Shown here piece by piece: positions 34,624 through 44,698 of a stretch of 64,000 bases of DNA. The stretch lies in assembly GCF_001486585.1 (NCBI RefSeq), contig NZ_LN909046.1, positions 1,178,001 to 1,242,000 on the forward strand, read 5' to 3'. The notes beneath the pieces are model-generated. The model worked only from the letters and a program-made list of their open reading frames with translations. It had not been told where the DNA came from and searched no databases. Position 1 is the first letter of the stretch. Every line of letters begins with the position of its first letter. The DNA is from Paenibacillus senegalimassiliensis. Its GTDB lineage: Bacteria; Bacillota; Bacilli; Paenibacillales; Paenibacillaceae. A program made the position numbers and the translations under genes.

Positions 34624-36364
34624 CCGCACGTTCTCCCTTCTTGGGCAAAGAAATCCGTATCGTTGTTCCTTCATCCGGTATACTGTCTACATGAAATTCT
34701 GCACTATCTCCGTAATAGAGTTGAAGCCGCCGAATGAGATTGGACACGGCATAGCCTTTCTCCGATTCTCGCCAGAAGAGGGAGCGGACCTGGTCCTCAT
34801 CCATGCCACTGCCGTTATCCTTGACAGTGAGCGTCCAGCGCTCCCCTTCTCCGGCAATCCCGATCTCAATCCTTCCGCCGCTTCCCAGGTCGTGGAATCC
34901 ATGCAAAATGCTGTTCTCCACCAGCGGCTGCAAAATAATGCGCGGTATGGAAAGTGCGGATAACTCCGGTTCGTGCACTTGAATTTCATAAGAGAACAAT
35001 CCCTCATAACAGCTTGATTGGAGCTCCAGATATTGGCGCACATGCTCCAGTTCCTTAGACAGGGTGGTAATCTCCTGGCCGTTGTTCAACCCAAGCTGAA
35101 ACAACCGGGATAGTGACATGACCATCTTCTGCGACGGCCCAACCTGCTTCAAGTTGAGCTTCCAATATATCGTGTTGAGTGTATTGTACAGAAAATGCGG
35201 GTCCATCTGCGCCGACAATGCCTTAATCTCGGCCGAGCGCTTATTGGTCTGTGCCTCCGTAACCTCTTCGATCAGCAACACGATCTGCTCCAGCATCCGG
35301 TTAAACCGGATACCAACCTGCGCCAATTCGTCTCCACCCCCACTCTCGAAGCGGGCGGACAAGTCATTGTTCTCCACTCGCCTCATCACTTTCATCAGCC
35401 CTTGTAAAGGCTTGAGCAGATATCGCGTAAGTGCGCCGGAGATCAGGGCCGCTACGACAAAAGCAGTCAAGGCGATCCCCGCGATCAGCCATTTCACGTA
35501 TACCATGTCCTTTAGCACACTGGCCTGGGATTGAACGGTCGTCATGGTCCAGTCGGCAATGCCCAGCTTGGCATAGTTCAGCAAATAGGCTTTGCCGTTC
35601 AATTCAAAGGACTGATTGCCTTCGGGGCGACTCATCATATGCCTGAGGTTCCCTGCCTCCACGGCTTGCCGAACCAGCGGCTCCCTCGCAGGGTACACCG
35701 TCTCTCCCTCGGCATTCAGCAGGAAGCTGAAGCTGGACGTTCCGCTCTCTCCCTGCACCAGCTTTCGGAAGCCATCCTCACGAATGTTGACAACTATATA
35801 GACATCGTTGACCGGAAAATCGAAGATCGGCTCCAGGATCAGTGAAATGACCCGGTCTCCACCAGAGAACAGCATATCCTCATGACCTTCCACCCAAATA
35901 TTCTTCTTCTCTCGCTCAATCCGTTCAAATAGAAACGTATTCTCAAAGGTATTCACCCGATTGCGATTCATGGATGAAGGGTAGAACTCCCCGATCGGCG
36001 TGGAGACATAGATAGAATGAATTAGCGGCTCGGCAATCCGGGCCTGCGAGAAAACGTTATCAAGATCATTCAGATGCGTATAATATTTGCTGGCATCCCC
36101 GGAGGCAGCATCCTTCAGCATATCGTAAAAGGGCTGGCTGATCATAAACGTCATCATAATCAGCATCAGCTTGTTCAGCTTCTCATCCACGATTTGTGCA
36201 GACCTGACCACCGTGTCCTGCGTGAGCTTCAGGGCATTCTTCTCCAGCGTAGCAGCGGAAATATAATAGGACAGCCCGCCGGTCATCAGTACAGACAGCA
36301 CGATGACGACGAGAAATGCGATTTTGAGTTTGTTGCGAAATGATTGCCTGCGAAGGTAGTCCAA
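34616..36364 (-). CDS. Sensor histidine kinase (YesM-like, PF06580)
   Basis: A 582-residue membrane sensor kinase. TM1 is at about 14-36, an extracytoplasmic sensor region at about 37-288, TM2 at about 291-312, HAMP at about 313-366. The His_kinase box has the phosphorylated His390 in QMDPHFLYNTLN, and the ATPase domain shows LVENSILHGF (Asn484) and VKDNGSGM. The start appears to be TTG 36364 with weak AAGGCG/GAAGAAG sites upstream; the N-terminal length fits relatives. It overlaps the response-regulator gene by 8 nt. It probably senses an extracellular sugar for the locus at 18995-32151. Confidence 0.92.
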   Translation of the reverse strand: MDYLRRQSFRNKLKIAFLVVIVLSVLMTGGLSYYISAATLEKNALKLTQDTVVRSAQIVDEKLNKLMLIMMTFMISQPFYDMLKDAASGDASKYYTHLNDLDNVFSQARIAEPLIHSIYVSTPIGEFYPSSMNRNRVNTFENTFLFERIEREKKNIWVEGHEDMLFSGGDRVISLILEPIFDFPVNDVYIVVNIREDGFRKLVQGESGTSSFSFLLNAEGETVYPAREPLVRQAVEAGNLRHMMSRPEGNQSFELNGKAYLLNYAKLGIADWTMTTVQSQASVLKDMVYVKWLIAGIALTAFVVAALISGALTRYLLKPLQGLMKVMRRVENNDLSARFESGGGDELAQVGIRFNRMLEQIVLLIEEVTEAQTNKRSAEIKALSAQMDPHFLYNTLNTIYWKLNLKQVGPSQKMVMSLSRLFQLGLNNGQEITTLSKELEHVRQYLELQSSCYEGLFSYEIQVHEPELSALSIPRIILQPLVENSILHGFHDLGSGGRIEIGIAGEGERWTLTVKDNGSGMDEDQVRSLFWRESEKGYAVSNLIRRLQLYYGDSAEFHVDSIPDEGTTIRISLPKKGERADE

Positions 36365-36499
36365 GCTTCTTCACGCCTTCCTATAGAAGTCCCTATCCCT
36401 TCGATTATGTCACTCTAACCCCTGAATCGACAATAACCGATATGGAGAACAGTCGACTGACCGTATGCCAACCGTAGCTTCACCGCAGGTAGATATAGC

Positions 36500-36530
36500 A
36501 AATAGACCTCCACGTGGTGGAAGTCTATTG
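36500..36530 (-). terminator. Hairpin after the CLC gene
   Basis: AATAGACCTCCAC pairs with GTGGAAGTCTATT with one or two mismatches around a short loop. It lies 20 nt after the chloride-channel stop, although the uridine tract is poor. Confidence 0.6.
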
Positions 36531-36549
36531 TCCCGTTATATTAACTCAG

Positions 36550-38109
36550 TTAGCCTATATAAGCGGCTTGCTGCAAGGTCATTCGCACCTGACTCGCACG
36601 ACCATAATCAGTTAATACTATTAAATAATCGCCAGCCAGCAAGATGAAGTCACCTGCCGGGATGATTTCAGTTGATCCCCTTTTAACCGATACAATCAGA
36701 CAGTGCCCTGGCCATTGGAAATCTCTGATGAGCAAGCCGTCCATAGGAGAGCCGGGATGAATCGGAATCTCAAGCACAACCTTCTCCGTTGACTCTTGCC
36801 CCGTCTGACCTGTTCCCTGGCGCAAAAATCGTTCCAGCAGCACCTCATAAATAGGATGAGAACGGAAGAGTTCTGCTGTCATGTATGCTACAAGGCATAC
36901 AATACCTGTAGAGAGCAAATTCGAGAAGGAGCCCGTCATTTCCGTAATCAGGATAATGCCTGTTATAGGGGATCGGACGCTGGCCGTGAAATACCCTGCC
37001 ATGGCCAAAATGAGGAATCCTCCCTCACTCAACCCCGCCCCGCTCAAACCATTAACCGCCTTACAATACACCACGCCAATCATTCCTCCGATGACAAGCA
37101 TAGGCAAAAAGATCCCTCCCGGCGCGGCCGAACCGTAGCTAAACATAGTGAATACAAATTTGACGGCTAAAATAAGCAGTAGCAGTTTTAACGGAAAGGC
37201 TTGATCGACCAGTTCATTGACCAGATGATTTCCCCCACCTAAAACCTGCGGTAACGATAAGCCTAATACGCCCGACAGGAGAAAAGGCAGCACTGGACGA
37301 AATGAAGCGGGCAATCGCTTCATCTTCCGATATAAGTTCTGAAAGGCATAAATTGCCTTGTTAAATCCGATGCCGCCAATGCCGACGACAATACCTAGAA
37401 TAATCAGGTGAACGTATTGGCTGAGCGGCAAGCTGCCTATGGAGGAGAGCTGAAATATTGGGTTCAATCCAAAAAATTCTTTGGAGACATAATCAGCTAC
37501 GAGAGATGAGGCCAAGGCCACAATCATTATAAGTGGCGAGAAGTTCATATGCATCTCTTCCAATGCAAAAATAACCCCCGCAATAGGAGCATTAAAAGCC
37601 GCCGCCAGTCCCGCACTCGCTCCACAGGTAACGAGCATATGCTCCTCCGTCTTAGAGCGGCGCAATATGCGGCTTACACCCTGCCCAACACTGGCCCCGA
37701 TTTGAATGGATGGGCCTTCGCGTCCAAGGGATAAGCCTGAGCCAATGCTCAGCGTTCCTCCAATGAATTTGGCAATTAACCCCTTCCACCAATTCATTTG
37801 TAATTTATTTTGCAATATCCCTTTGACCTGTGGAATTCCACTACCGGAGATCATCGGCTGCCATACCACCAGCTTACCTGTAATCCACCCGGCTAATGAT
37901 AATGCCAACAGCCATAAAGGAACGAGCCAAAGATGGTGTTGGAGGTAACCATACCATTCGAGTACGACACTGAGCACTTCTTCCAGTACAAAACGGTACA
38001 GTACAACTACAATACCCGCTGCAAGCCCTACAAGAGCACCACCTGCAAGCAGACGAAACTTAAAATTAAACCATAGCGATAATAAGCGGGGTGTTTCATG
38101 TTCATGCAC
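36550..38109 (-). CDS. CLC-family chloride/proton antiporter with C-terminal TrkA_C-like domain
   Basis: A 519-residue CLC protein. Anion-binding GSGIP is at 89-93, the gating glutamate Glu131 is in GREGPS, and the internal proton glutamate is conserved (Glu185 in FNAPIAGVIFALEEM), so an exchanger rather than a channel is expected. A C-terminal RCK_C/TrkA_C-like domain (about 435-515) with IPAGDFILLAGDYLIVLTD may bind a regulatory ligand. A GTG at 38109 is the start, with GAAGGT upstream. Expected role: chloride/proton exchange in acid or osmotic stress. Confidence 0.92.
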   Translation of the reverse strand: MHEHETPRLLSLWFNFKFRLLAGGALVGLAAGIVVVLYRFVLEEVLSVVLEWYGYLQHHLWLVPLWLLALSLAGWITGKLVVWQPMISGSGIPQVKGILQNKLQMNWWKGLIAKFIGGTLSIGSGLSLGREGPSIQIGASVGQGVSRILRRSKTEEHMLVTCGASAGLAAAFNAPIAGVIFALEEMHMNFSPLIMIVALASSLVADYVSKEFFGLNPIFQLSSIGSLPLSQYVHLIILGIVVGIGGIGFNKAIYAFQNLYRKMKRLPASFRPVLPFLLSGVLGLSLPQVLGGGNHLVNELVDQAFPLKLLLLILAVKFVFTMFSYGSAAPGGIFLPMLVIGGMIGVVYCKAVNGLSGAGLSEGGFLILAMAGYFTASVRSPITGIILITEMTGSFSNLLSTGIVCLVAYMTAELFRSHPIYEVLLERFLRQGTGQTGQESTEKVVLEIPIHPGSPMDGLLIRDFQWPGHCLIVSVKRGSTEIIPAGDFILLAGDYLIVLTDYGRASQVRMTLQQAAYIG

Positions 38110-38151
38110 TAGCAGGACCTTCTTCTAAATTAATGTTTGTACAGCAAGAAA

Positions 38152-38186
38152 AAGGCTGAGGGGTACATGTGCACCCGATCAGCCTT
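38152..38186 (-). terminator. Terminator after the yebC gene
   Basis: On the minus strand AAGGCTGA ... GGGTGCACATGTACCC ... TCAGCCTT forms a stem followed by TTTTTCTT. It is 13 nt after the yebC stop. Confidence 0.88.
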
Positions 38187-38199
38187 CTATCTCATCCGA

Positions 38200-38922
38200 T
38201 TATTCTTCAGCAAACTCCACGTTATGGTACACCTGTTGTACGTCTTCCAAGTCCTCAAGCGCATCGATCAACTTCTCGAACTGCGCTTCAGCATCCGGGG
38301 CAAGCGACAACTCATTTTGAGCCAGCATGGTTAGCTCGGCCACCGTAAATTCGGTAATCCCTGCATTCTTGAGCGCTTCCTGCACGACATGGAACTGGTC
38401 GGGTTCGGCATATACGATAACCGACTCGTCCTCCTCCAGAATATCGCGAACTTCAATATCGGCCTCTAGCAAAATATCAAATACCTCATCCAGGGTTTTG
38501 CCTTCCATCCCGATGACGGCTGTAGCATCAAACATATAGGAAACGGAACCGCTGACACCCATGTTCCCGCCATTCTTGTTGAATGCGGAACGAACCTCGG
38601 GAGCCGTACGGTTTACGTTGTTCGTCAATGTATCAACAATGACCATAGAGCCATTTGGACCGAAGCCTTCATAACGCAGCTCCTGATAGGTCTCTTCCGA
38701 GCTGCCCTTGGCCTTGTCAAGCGCACGGTCGATAATCGCTTTAGGCACGTTATAGGTTTTAGCTCTTTCCAGAACAACCCGCAATGCGCGGTTCGATTCC
38801 GGGTCCGGCTCGCCCTTCTTGGCAGCAACATAAATTTCTACACCGAATTTTGCATAGACTCGGCTAGTATTAGCGTCCTTCGAAGCTTTCTTCTCTTTGA
38901 TATTGTTCCATTTGCGGCCCAT
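38200..38922 (-). CDS. yebC: YebC/PmpR-family transcriptional or translation-associated regulator
   Basis: A 240-residue YebC/TACO1 family protein. The three-domain fold is visible through [20 protein letters not shown] at the N-terminus, [16 protein letters not shown] in the middle, and [21 protein letters not shown] and [15 protein letters not shown] as family blocks. The family is annotated as DNA-binding regulators in some bacteria and as aiding translation of proline stretches in others; the role here is not proven. It appears monocistronic and has its own terminator. The N-terminal KEKK variant resembles the YeeN subgroup. Confidence 0.92.
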   Translation of the reverse strand: MGRKWNNIKEKKASKDANTSRVYAKFGVEIYVAAKKGEPDPESNRALRVVLERAKTYNVPKAIIDRALDKAKGSSEETYQELRYEGFGPNGSMVIVDTLTNNVNRTAPEVRSAFNKNGGNMGVSGSVSYMFDATAVIGMEGKTLDEVFDILLEADIEVRDILEEDESVIVYAEPDQFHVVQEALKNAGITEFTVAELTMLAQNELSLAPDAEAQFEKLIDALEDLEDVQQVYHNVEFAEE

Positions 38923-39083
38923 ACTCTTCCCACTTTCTATATAATCTACCTAACTATTATAACCGATTTTATTACGCTTTGTAGAGCTATTCCCTTAAAC
39001 CTTCTGTGTCAGCTTGACTCAATCCCCTCCCCTTCCGACTCTCTACTCAAGGCGCGGGTAGGGTGTGCTTACAGAAGCACGGG

Positions 39084-39110
39084 CAAAAAGCCCTCCCCAG
39101 CAGGGAGAGC
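39084..39110 (-). terminator. Terminator after the ABC-F gene
   Basis: On the minus strand GCTCTCCC, a TGCT loop, and GGGGAGGGC are followed by TTTTT. It lies 9 nt after the ABC-F stop. Confidence 0.8.
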
Positions 39111-39119
39111 AACTGCCAT

Positions 39120-40676
39120 TTATAGTGTTTTCGTTGTCCAGGATTCGCAGTTCCACGTTTCCGTGACGATATCCTGATAGAATTCAGGCTCATGGGATAT
39201 GAGAAGAATGCTGCCCTTGTAAGCCTTGAGTGCACGCTTCAACTCATCCTTGGCATCGACATCCAGATGGTTGGTCGGTTCGTCCAGTACGAGTACATTT
39301 GTTTCCCGGTTAATCAGCTTACACAGGCGAACCTTGGCCTTCTCGCCGCCACTTAGCACGGCGATCTTACTTTCAATATGTTTCGTCGTTAGACCGCATT
39401 TCGCCAGCGCCGCACGAACCTCAAACTGCGTGTAGGACGGGAACTCGTTCCAGACTTCTTCAATGCATGTATTGTAATTGGCATCCTTGATCTCTTGCTC
39501 GAAATAACCGATTTCCAGAATATCGCCCAATTGCACCTGGCCGGAGATTGCCGGTATTTGGCCGAGAATACTCCGTAGCAAGGTCGTCTTCCCGATTCCG
39601 TTGGCCCCGACCAGCGCAATCTTCTGGCCGCGCTCCATTCGCAGGTTAAGTGGTCTGGACAAAGGCGAGTCATAACCGATAACCAAATCTGTTGCTTCAA
39701 AGATCAGCTTGCCCGAGGTTCTTGCATCCCTGAACAGGAACTGTGGCTTCGGCTTCTCCTTGGCCAGTTCAATCACATCCATCTTGTCGAGCTTCTTCTG
39801 TCTGGACATCGCCATATTACGGGTCGCTACACTAGCCTTGTTGCGAGCCACGAAGTCCTTTAAGCCAGCAATTTCCTGCTGCTGGCGTTTGTAGGCTGAT
39901 TCAAGCTGCAGCTTCTTGGCCTCGTACACCTGCTGGAAGTAATCATAATCGCCAACATATCGGTTCAATTCTTGATTTTCCATATGGTAGATCAAGTTAA
40001 TGACACTGTTGAGGAACGGAATATCATGCGAGATCAAGATAAAGGCATTCTCATATTCCTGTAAATAACGCTTCAACCATTCAATATGCTGCTCGTCCAG
40101 GTAGTTCGTCGGCTCGTCCAGCAGTAAAATATCAGGCTTCTCCAGCAGCAGCTTGGCCAGCAATACCTTCGTCCGCTGTCCACCACTCAAATCGTGTACA
40201 TCACGATCCAGGCCAATGTCTGTAAGACCCAAGCCCCGAGCCGTTTCCTCCACCTTGGCATCGATCAGGTAGAAATCCTGGCTGGTCAGCGTGTCCTGAA
40301 TTGTGCCGACATCCTCCAGCAATTGTTCAAGCTCCTCCGGGGACACCTCGCCCATTTTCCCGTACATATCGTTCATTTCCTGTTCCATATCGAACAGATA
40401 CTGATAAGCGCCGCGAAGCACATCACGAATCGTCATGCCTTGGGAAAGGACGGCGTGCTGATCGAGGTAGCCTACCCGCACACGTCTGGCCCATTCAACC
40501 TTGCCCTCGTCGGGCTGGAGCTTACCAGTAATAATATTCATAAATGTGGATTTGCCTTCACCGTTGGCTCCCACTAAGCCGATGTGCTCACCCTTGAGCA
40601 ACCGAAAGGATACGTCAGTGAAGATCGCCCGATCCCCAAATCCGTGGCTTAAACGTTCTACATTCAAAACACTCAT
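39120..40676 (-). CDS. ABC-F family ATPase
   Basis: A 518-residue soluble protein with two ATP-binding cassettes and no membrane spans. Cassette 1 has GANGEGKST, LSGGQRTK and LLLDEPTNYLD; cassette 2 has GANGIGKTT, LSGGEKAK and LVLDEPTNHLD. The linker between them (about 240-310) is charged and helical. ABC-F proteins bind the ribosomal E site and act in translation control or antibiotic protection; the two subfunctions cannot be separated from sequence alone. ATG 40676 has AAAGGTG upstream, with a strong hairpin after the gene. Confidence 0.92.
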   Translation of the reverse strand: MSVLNVERLSHGFGDRAIFTDVSFRLLKGEHIGLVGANGEGKSTFMNIITGKLQPDEGKVEWARRVRVGYLDQHAVLSQGMTIRDVLRGAYQYLFDMEQEMNDMYGKMGEVSPEELEQLLEDVGTIQDTLTSQDFYLIDAKVEETARGLGLTDIGLDRDVHDLSGGQRTKVLLAKLLLEKPDILLLDEPTNYLDEQHIEWLKRYLQEYENAFILISHDIPFLNSVINLIYHMENQELNRYVGDYDYFQQVYEAKKLQLESAYKRQQQEIAGLKDFVARNKASVATRNMAMSRQKKLDKMDVIELAKEKPKPQFLFRDARTSGKLIFEATDLVIGYDSPLSRPLNLRMERGQKIALVGANGIGKTTLLRSILGQIPAISGQVQLGDILEIGYFEQEIKDANYNTCIEEVWNEFPSYTQFEVRAALAKCGLTTKHIESKIAVLSGGEKAKVRLCKLINRETNVLVLDEPTNHLDVDAKDELKRALKAYKGSILLISHEPEFYQDIVTETWNCESWTTKTL

Positions 40677-40773
40677 GCGATTTAACACCTTTTCTATATA
40701 AAATGTCGTTATTCTACCCGTTTACAGGTACACTCGTCATATTATACCGGGTAAAGGGACTCAAGCTCAACCT

Positions 40774-40817
40774 AAAAAAGGCATCCCCCCAATATTTCTT
40801 CGGGCGATGCCTTTTTT
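40774..40817 (-). terminator. Terminator after the YghZ-like reductase gene
   Basis: AAAAAAGGCATCCCCCC pairs with GGGCGATGCCTTTTTT with a short loop and a long T-run on the minus strand. Confidence 0.88.
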
Positions 40818-40852
40818 ACAATTCCTCACCTTACTTCCAGGATGCCGTCGCT

Positions 40853-41842
40853 TTAGCTATAACCCAGAATGTCGTCGATTAACCGCAGCTCCTCATCGGA
40901 GAAGGAAGCTTGATCCAAAGCATGTGCCGCATCTTCAATCTGGCTGACCTTACTGGCACCAATCAGAGCCGAGGTCACCCGGCCTCCCCGAAGCACCCAG
41001 GCTAATGACATTTGCGACAGCTTCTGACCACGTTCTGCCGCCAGATCATTAAGCTTGCTTACCTTGGCAATCAGCTCTTCGTTGATTTCTTCCGGACGCA
41101 GGAACACACTAGGTCCGGCCGCGCGGGAATCCGGTGTAATGCCGTGCAGATAGCGATCCGTCAAGATGCCACGCTCCAGCGGGGAGAAGACAATCGATCC
41201 GATTCCTTCCTCCTCCAGCACCTCTTGAAGTCCATCCTCGATCCAGCGATTCATCATAGAATAGTTCGGTTGGTGAATGACCGCTGGCGTGCCTAATTGT
41301 TTTAGAATTTGTGCCGCAGCCTTCGTCTCCTCCGGACGATAGCTGGACAACCCGACATACAAGGCCTTCCCTTGCCGCACAATCAAATCCAGTGCCGCCA
41401 TTGTTTCCTCCAGCGGAGTCTCCGGATCTGGACGATGATGGTAGAAAATATCGACATAATCCAGCCCCATCCGCTTGAGGCTTTGATCCAGACTTGCGAC
41501 CAGATATTTCTTTGAACCCCAATCCCCGTAAGGACCTGGCCACATATAGTATCCAGCCTTGGTCGAGATAATCATCTCATCCCGATAAGGGCGGAAATCC
41601 TCCAGCACTTTGCCAAACGTTTCCTCCGCCGATCCAGCCGGGGGACCGTAATTGTTGGCTAGATCAAAATGAGTAATCCCCAGATCAAATGCCCGATGCA
41701 ACATCGCACGTCCATTCTCCAGTGAATGAATACCTCCGAAATTATGCCATAAGCCAAGTGAAATCGCTGGCAGCTTCAAGCCGCTTCTGCCCGAACGACG
41801 ATATGTCATTGATTCGTATCTCTGTTCATTTGCTTGATACAT
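40853..41842 (-). CDS. Aldo/keto reductase, L-glyceraldehyde-3-phosphate reductase type (YghZ-like)
   Basis: A 329-residue aldo/keto reductase of the YghZ/AKR14 type. It contains GLWHNFGG near the N-terminus, FDLANNYGPPAGSAEETFG with catalytic Asp and Tyr, the Lys in IISTKAGY and FYHHRPDP. E. coli YghZ reduces L-glyceraldehyde-3-phosphate with NADPH and methylglyoxal. ATG 41842 follows GAGGAGGA. An AraC regulator gene lies 114 nt upstream on the same strand and may control it. A strong terminator follows. Confidence 0.9.
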   Translation of the reverse strand: MYQANEQRYESMTYRRSGRSGLKLPAISLGLWHNFGGIHSLENGRAMLHRAFDLGITHFDLANNYGPPAGSAEETFGKVLEDFRPYRDEMIISTKAGYYMWPGPYGDWGSKKYLVASLDQSLKRMGLDYVDIFYHHRPDPETPLEETMAALDLIVRQGKALYVGLSSYRPEETKAAAQILKQLGTPAVIHQPNYSMMNRWIEDGLQEVLEEEGIGSIVFSPLERGILTDRYLHGITPDSRAAGPSVFLRPEEINEELIAKVSKLNDLAAERGQKLSQMSLAWVLRGGRVTSALIGASKVSQIEDAAHALDQASFSDEELRLIDDILGYS

Positions 41843-41956
41843 CTATGCTTGTCCTCCTCGCAATGGATATATCATTAATATAATGCAGCATGTCGGAGAT
41901 ACCTATATCAGTAAGGCTGGACTATATGGCATAATGTCTCTTTATTGTTCCAGCCC

Positions 41957-42790
41957 TCAGGTATGCATACGATAATCGGAAGGGGCTACTCCGATCGTCT
42001 TCCTGAACATTTTGGAGAACAAGAGGGCATCCTGGTAGCCAACCGATCGTGCTACTTCACCAACTGTAAATTTCCCTCTCTTGAGCAATTCACACGCCCG
42101 TTCCATTCGATATTTCAGCAAATATTGTTGGGGAGGTAATCCGACTGTACGCTTGAACAAAGCGGACAAATATTTTCGGTCCAACCCCACCATGGTAGCC
42201 AATTGTGCAACGGTGATGTCCTCCGCATAATGGGTATGCAGAAAGTCAAGGCAACGATGAATATAGTTATCCTTGGTTTGGGGTTTGGTCCCCCTCTCCG
42301 CGGTTACTGGGGCCAGCTTGACCATTGTCGCAAAAAATTCATTAAGCAGCGCCTGCATACGCAGATCACGTACAGCAGCTTCTTCCTGTTCTACTTCATT
42401 CAACAACTCGTAGAGCCTGGGCATCAGCTTCGTATCCATCGGAAATACCGGATCGCTTGGACTTAAGCTTGTCCGATTTAGCAAATAGGGCACTTGTTCC
42501 CCGTAAAATCCGATCCAGGAATAGGTCCAGGGATCATGCTCATCTGCCTGATAAAAAATGACATGCTCGGGAAATGCAATAAAGGCTTGTCCGGCCGTAA
42601 CCACATGGGTCTCACCTTCAGCCCGCACCACTCCCTTTCCCGCATGAACGAAGTGAATCTTATAGATGTCCCGTACTCCCGGGCCAAAAGTATGGAGGGG
42701 CTCACAGTGTTCCTTCCCCCAAAAACATAAATACATATCCGGCGATTCGCGGAACGCAAGGTCCGGATTATAGTGGAATATGGCCCCCAT
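41957..42790 (-). CDS. AraC-family transcriptional regulator with cupin sensor
   Basis: A 277-residue regulator: N-terminal AraC cupin domain (about 15-130; PLHTFGPGVRDIYKIHFVHAGKGVV, AFIAFPEHVIFYQAD) and C-terminal double helix-turn-helix (about 180-275; ITVAQLATMVGLDRKYLSALFKRTVGLPPQQYL and VGEVARSVGYQDALLFSKMFRKTIGVAPSDY). ATG 42790 has AAGGTGAGG upstream; longer frames upstream lack such a site. It sits 114 nt before the YghZ-like reductase gene. The ligand is probably a small sugar but is unknown. Confidence 0.9.
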   Translation of the reverse strand: MGAIFHYNPDLAFRESPDMYLCFWGKEHCEPLHTFGPGVRDIYKIHFVHAGKGVVRAEGETHVVTAGQAFIAFPEHVIFYQADEHDPWTYSWIGFYGEQVPYLLNRTSLSPSDPVFPMDTKLMPRLYELLNEVEQEEAAVRDLRMQALLNEFFATMVKLAPVTAERGTKPQTKDNYIHRCLDFLHTHYAEDITVAQLATMVGLDRKYLSALFKRTVGLPPQQYLLKYRMERACELLKRGKFTVGEVARSVGYQDALLFSKMFRKTIGVAPSDYRMHT

Positions 42791-42883
42791 GGCCTCACCT
42801 TCCTTGTTCTCTCGATTTTTCATATCTACTAAGCTTGCATTTGCAAGACATTGTATCATTTTTGTCCATAGACCTGTAAGCAA

Positions 42884-42921
42884 AAAAGATCATTCGGCCA
42901 AATTCGGCGAATGATCTTTCC
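42884..42921 (-). terminator. Terminator after the acyl-CoA synthetase gene
   Basis: AAAAAGATCATTCG pairs with CGAATGATCTTT around a CC/GG-flanked loop and has a T-run on the minus strand, 13 nt after the stop. Confidence 0.88.
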
Positions 42922-42933
42922 TTCATTATGCAG

Positions 42934-44550
42934 TTATTTCAACGGTTTCTCCGCTTCGGCCAGATTGGCCTGATCTTCCCTTTGTCGCAATTCAATCCGG
43001 CGAATCTTGCCCGTGTTCGTCTTCGGCAAATCCTCCATAAATTCGATTTTCCGTGGATACTTGTATGGCGCTGTCCAGGATTTAACATGGCTTTGCAGTT
43101 CTTTGACCAATTCAGGAGTGCCTGCGTAGCCCTCTTTAAGTACAATAAAGGCCTTGACGATATGTCCCCGCATTTCATCCGGGCTGGCTACTGCCGCGCA
43201 TTCCTTCACAGCGTCGTGCTTCATCAGCGCTTCCTCCACTTCAAACGGACCGATTGTATACCCGGAACTGATAATAATATCATCGCCCCGGCCTTCGAAC
43301 CAGAAGTATCCTTCTTCATCCCTTCTGGCCCGATCACCAGTAATGAAATAATTCCCGCGGACATTTTGCGCCTTCCGCTTAGGGTCCTGATAATAGGACT
43401 GGAACAATGCTGGCATATCTAAATGGACGGCAATATCCCCCACCTCACCAGCAGGAAGCGGTATACCTTCATCATCCACTACTTCGACGACTCCAGGAGA
43501 AATGGCTTTGCCCATCGCGCCCAACTGGAGTGGAGCATCCTTCAAATTTCCGATCAGCAAGGTGCTCTCCGTCTGTCCGTACCCATCGCGAATCGTAATA
43601 TCGAAGTAGCGGCGGAAGGTATTAATAACCTCCTGATTGAGCGGCTCTCCGGCTGATACGGCACTGCGCAGAGAGGAAAGATCATAGTCACCCAGCGTAT
43701 CCGTCTTGGACATAATCCGGTATTCTGTAGGAGTACAGCACATTACTTGCACACCATATTTTTGAATTAACTGTAAATAACGAGTGGGCTGGAAAGCGCC
43801 GTGGTACACAAATCCTGTCGCACCGTTCCCCAACACCGACAGGAACGGACTCCAGATCCATTTCTGCCATCCTGGTGCAGCAGTTGCCCATACGATATCG
43901 GTATCGCGAATGTCCAACCAGGATTTGGTGATACGCAGATGCGCATATCCCCAGCCATGGCTATGCACAACCCCTTTTGGATTGCCCGTAGTGCCTGAGG
44001 TGTAGGCCAAAATCGCAGTGTCATCACGTTGGGTTTCTACCGTGGTGAAGGTATCTGGCTGCCCGTCCATAAGCTGTTCAACCAAAGTCCAGTGGGAGGA
44101 ATGCGAACCAAGGTCACCGCCCGTGCCTACCAAAATTTGATATTCCAATGTTGGAATATCGCCATCAAGCTTGTCAACCTCTTCTGTGACACTATGCCAT
44201 ACTATGACCGCACGCGCGCCTGAATGACGCAAACGATAGGCCAAATCCTTGGCCCGCAGCATTTCGGAAGAAGGGATGATGGTCAGGCCTTGCTTGAGGC
44301 AGGCCAGGTAAATAGCGTAGGCCATAATCCGGCGAGGCATCATAACCAGCACGCGATCGCCCTTATGAAGCCCAAGGTTAGCCAGACCTCCAGCCAATCG
44401 ATTGGCCATGGCAAGCAGTTTGCCATAGGTAATCTCTTCGTATTCTCCTTGCTCACTCAGCCATTTCAAGGCTGTCTTATTTGAATCGTGCTTTTCCATT
44501 TCCGATGTTAAATTATAATATTCCGGAGCCACCCATTGCTCATATTTCAA
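42934..44550 (-). CDS. AMP-forming acyl-CoA synthetase (short/medium-chain type)
   Basis: A 538-residue ANL-superfamily acyl-CoA synthetase. It has the AMP-binding P-loop YTSGTTGNPKGVVHS, DGYGQTE, the hinge region GDRARRDEEGYFWFEGRGDD and the C-terminal catalytic Lys in TNTGKIRR. It makes acyl-CoA from a small carboxylic acid, ATP and CoA. The sequence resembles the AcsM/MbcS group (medium-chain or branched-chain) more than acetyl-CoA synthetase. The start is TTG 44550, with GGGGATAGGA upstream. It appears monocistronic, with a promoter (TGGTATAAT) and a terminator. Confidence 0.88.
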   Translation of the reverse strand: MKYEQWVAPEYYNLTSEMEKHDSNKTALKWLSEQGEYEEITYGKLLAMANRLAGGLANLGLHKGDRVLVMMPRRIMAYAIYLACLKQGLTIIPSSEMLRAKDLAYRLRHSGARAVIVWHSVTEEVDKLDGDIPTLEYQILVGTGGDLGSHSSHWTLVEQLMDGQPDTFTTVETQRDDTAILAYTSGTTGNPKGVVHSHGWGYAHLRITKSWLDIRDTDIVWATAAPGWQKWIWSPFLSVLGNGATGFVYHGAFQPTRYLQLIQKYGVQVMCCTPTEYRIMSKTDTLGDYDLSSLRSAVSAGEPLNQEVINTFRRYFDITIRDGYGQTESTLLIGNLKDAPLQLGAMGKAISPGVVEVVDDEGIPLPAGEVGDIAVHLDMPALFQSYYQDPKRKAQNVRGNYFITGDRARRDEEGYFWFEGRGDDIIISSGYTIGPFEVEEALMKHDAVKECAAVASPDEMRGHIVKAFIVLKEGYAGTPELVKELQSHVKSWTAPYKYPRKIEFMEDLPKTNTGKIRRIELRQREDQANLAEAEKPLK

Positions 44551-44608
44551 TTCGTCCTATCCCCTTTTCAACTACAGCTACTAATAATGAATACTCTTAT
44601 ATCTAACC

Positions 44609-44617
44609 ATTATACCA
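44609..44617 (-). promoter_or_regulatory. Extended -10 promoter of the acyl-CoA synthetase gene
   Basis: TGGTATAAT on the minus strand is a perfect extended -10 hexamer, about 59 nt upstream of the TTG start. The -35 region is weak. Confidence 0.5.
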
Positions 44618-44698
44618 CGATATAGTACCAGGTGCTAAGATCAGTCTCTGGCATGTGTGCCGATAAATTGACAATCACAGGACAGAAATATAACAAAC

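Noticed and set aside
34675-34963. Possible +-strand ORF (34505-34963) over the kinase gene
   Set aside because: Antisense to intact kinase ATPase motifs; no ribosome site.
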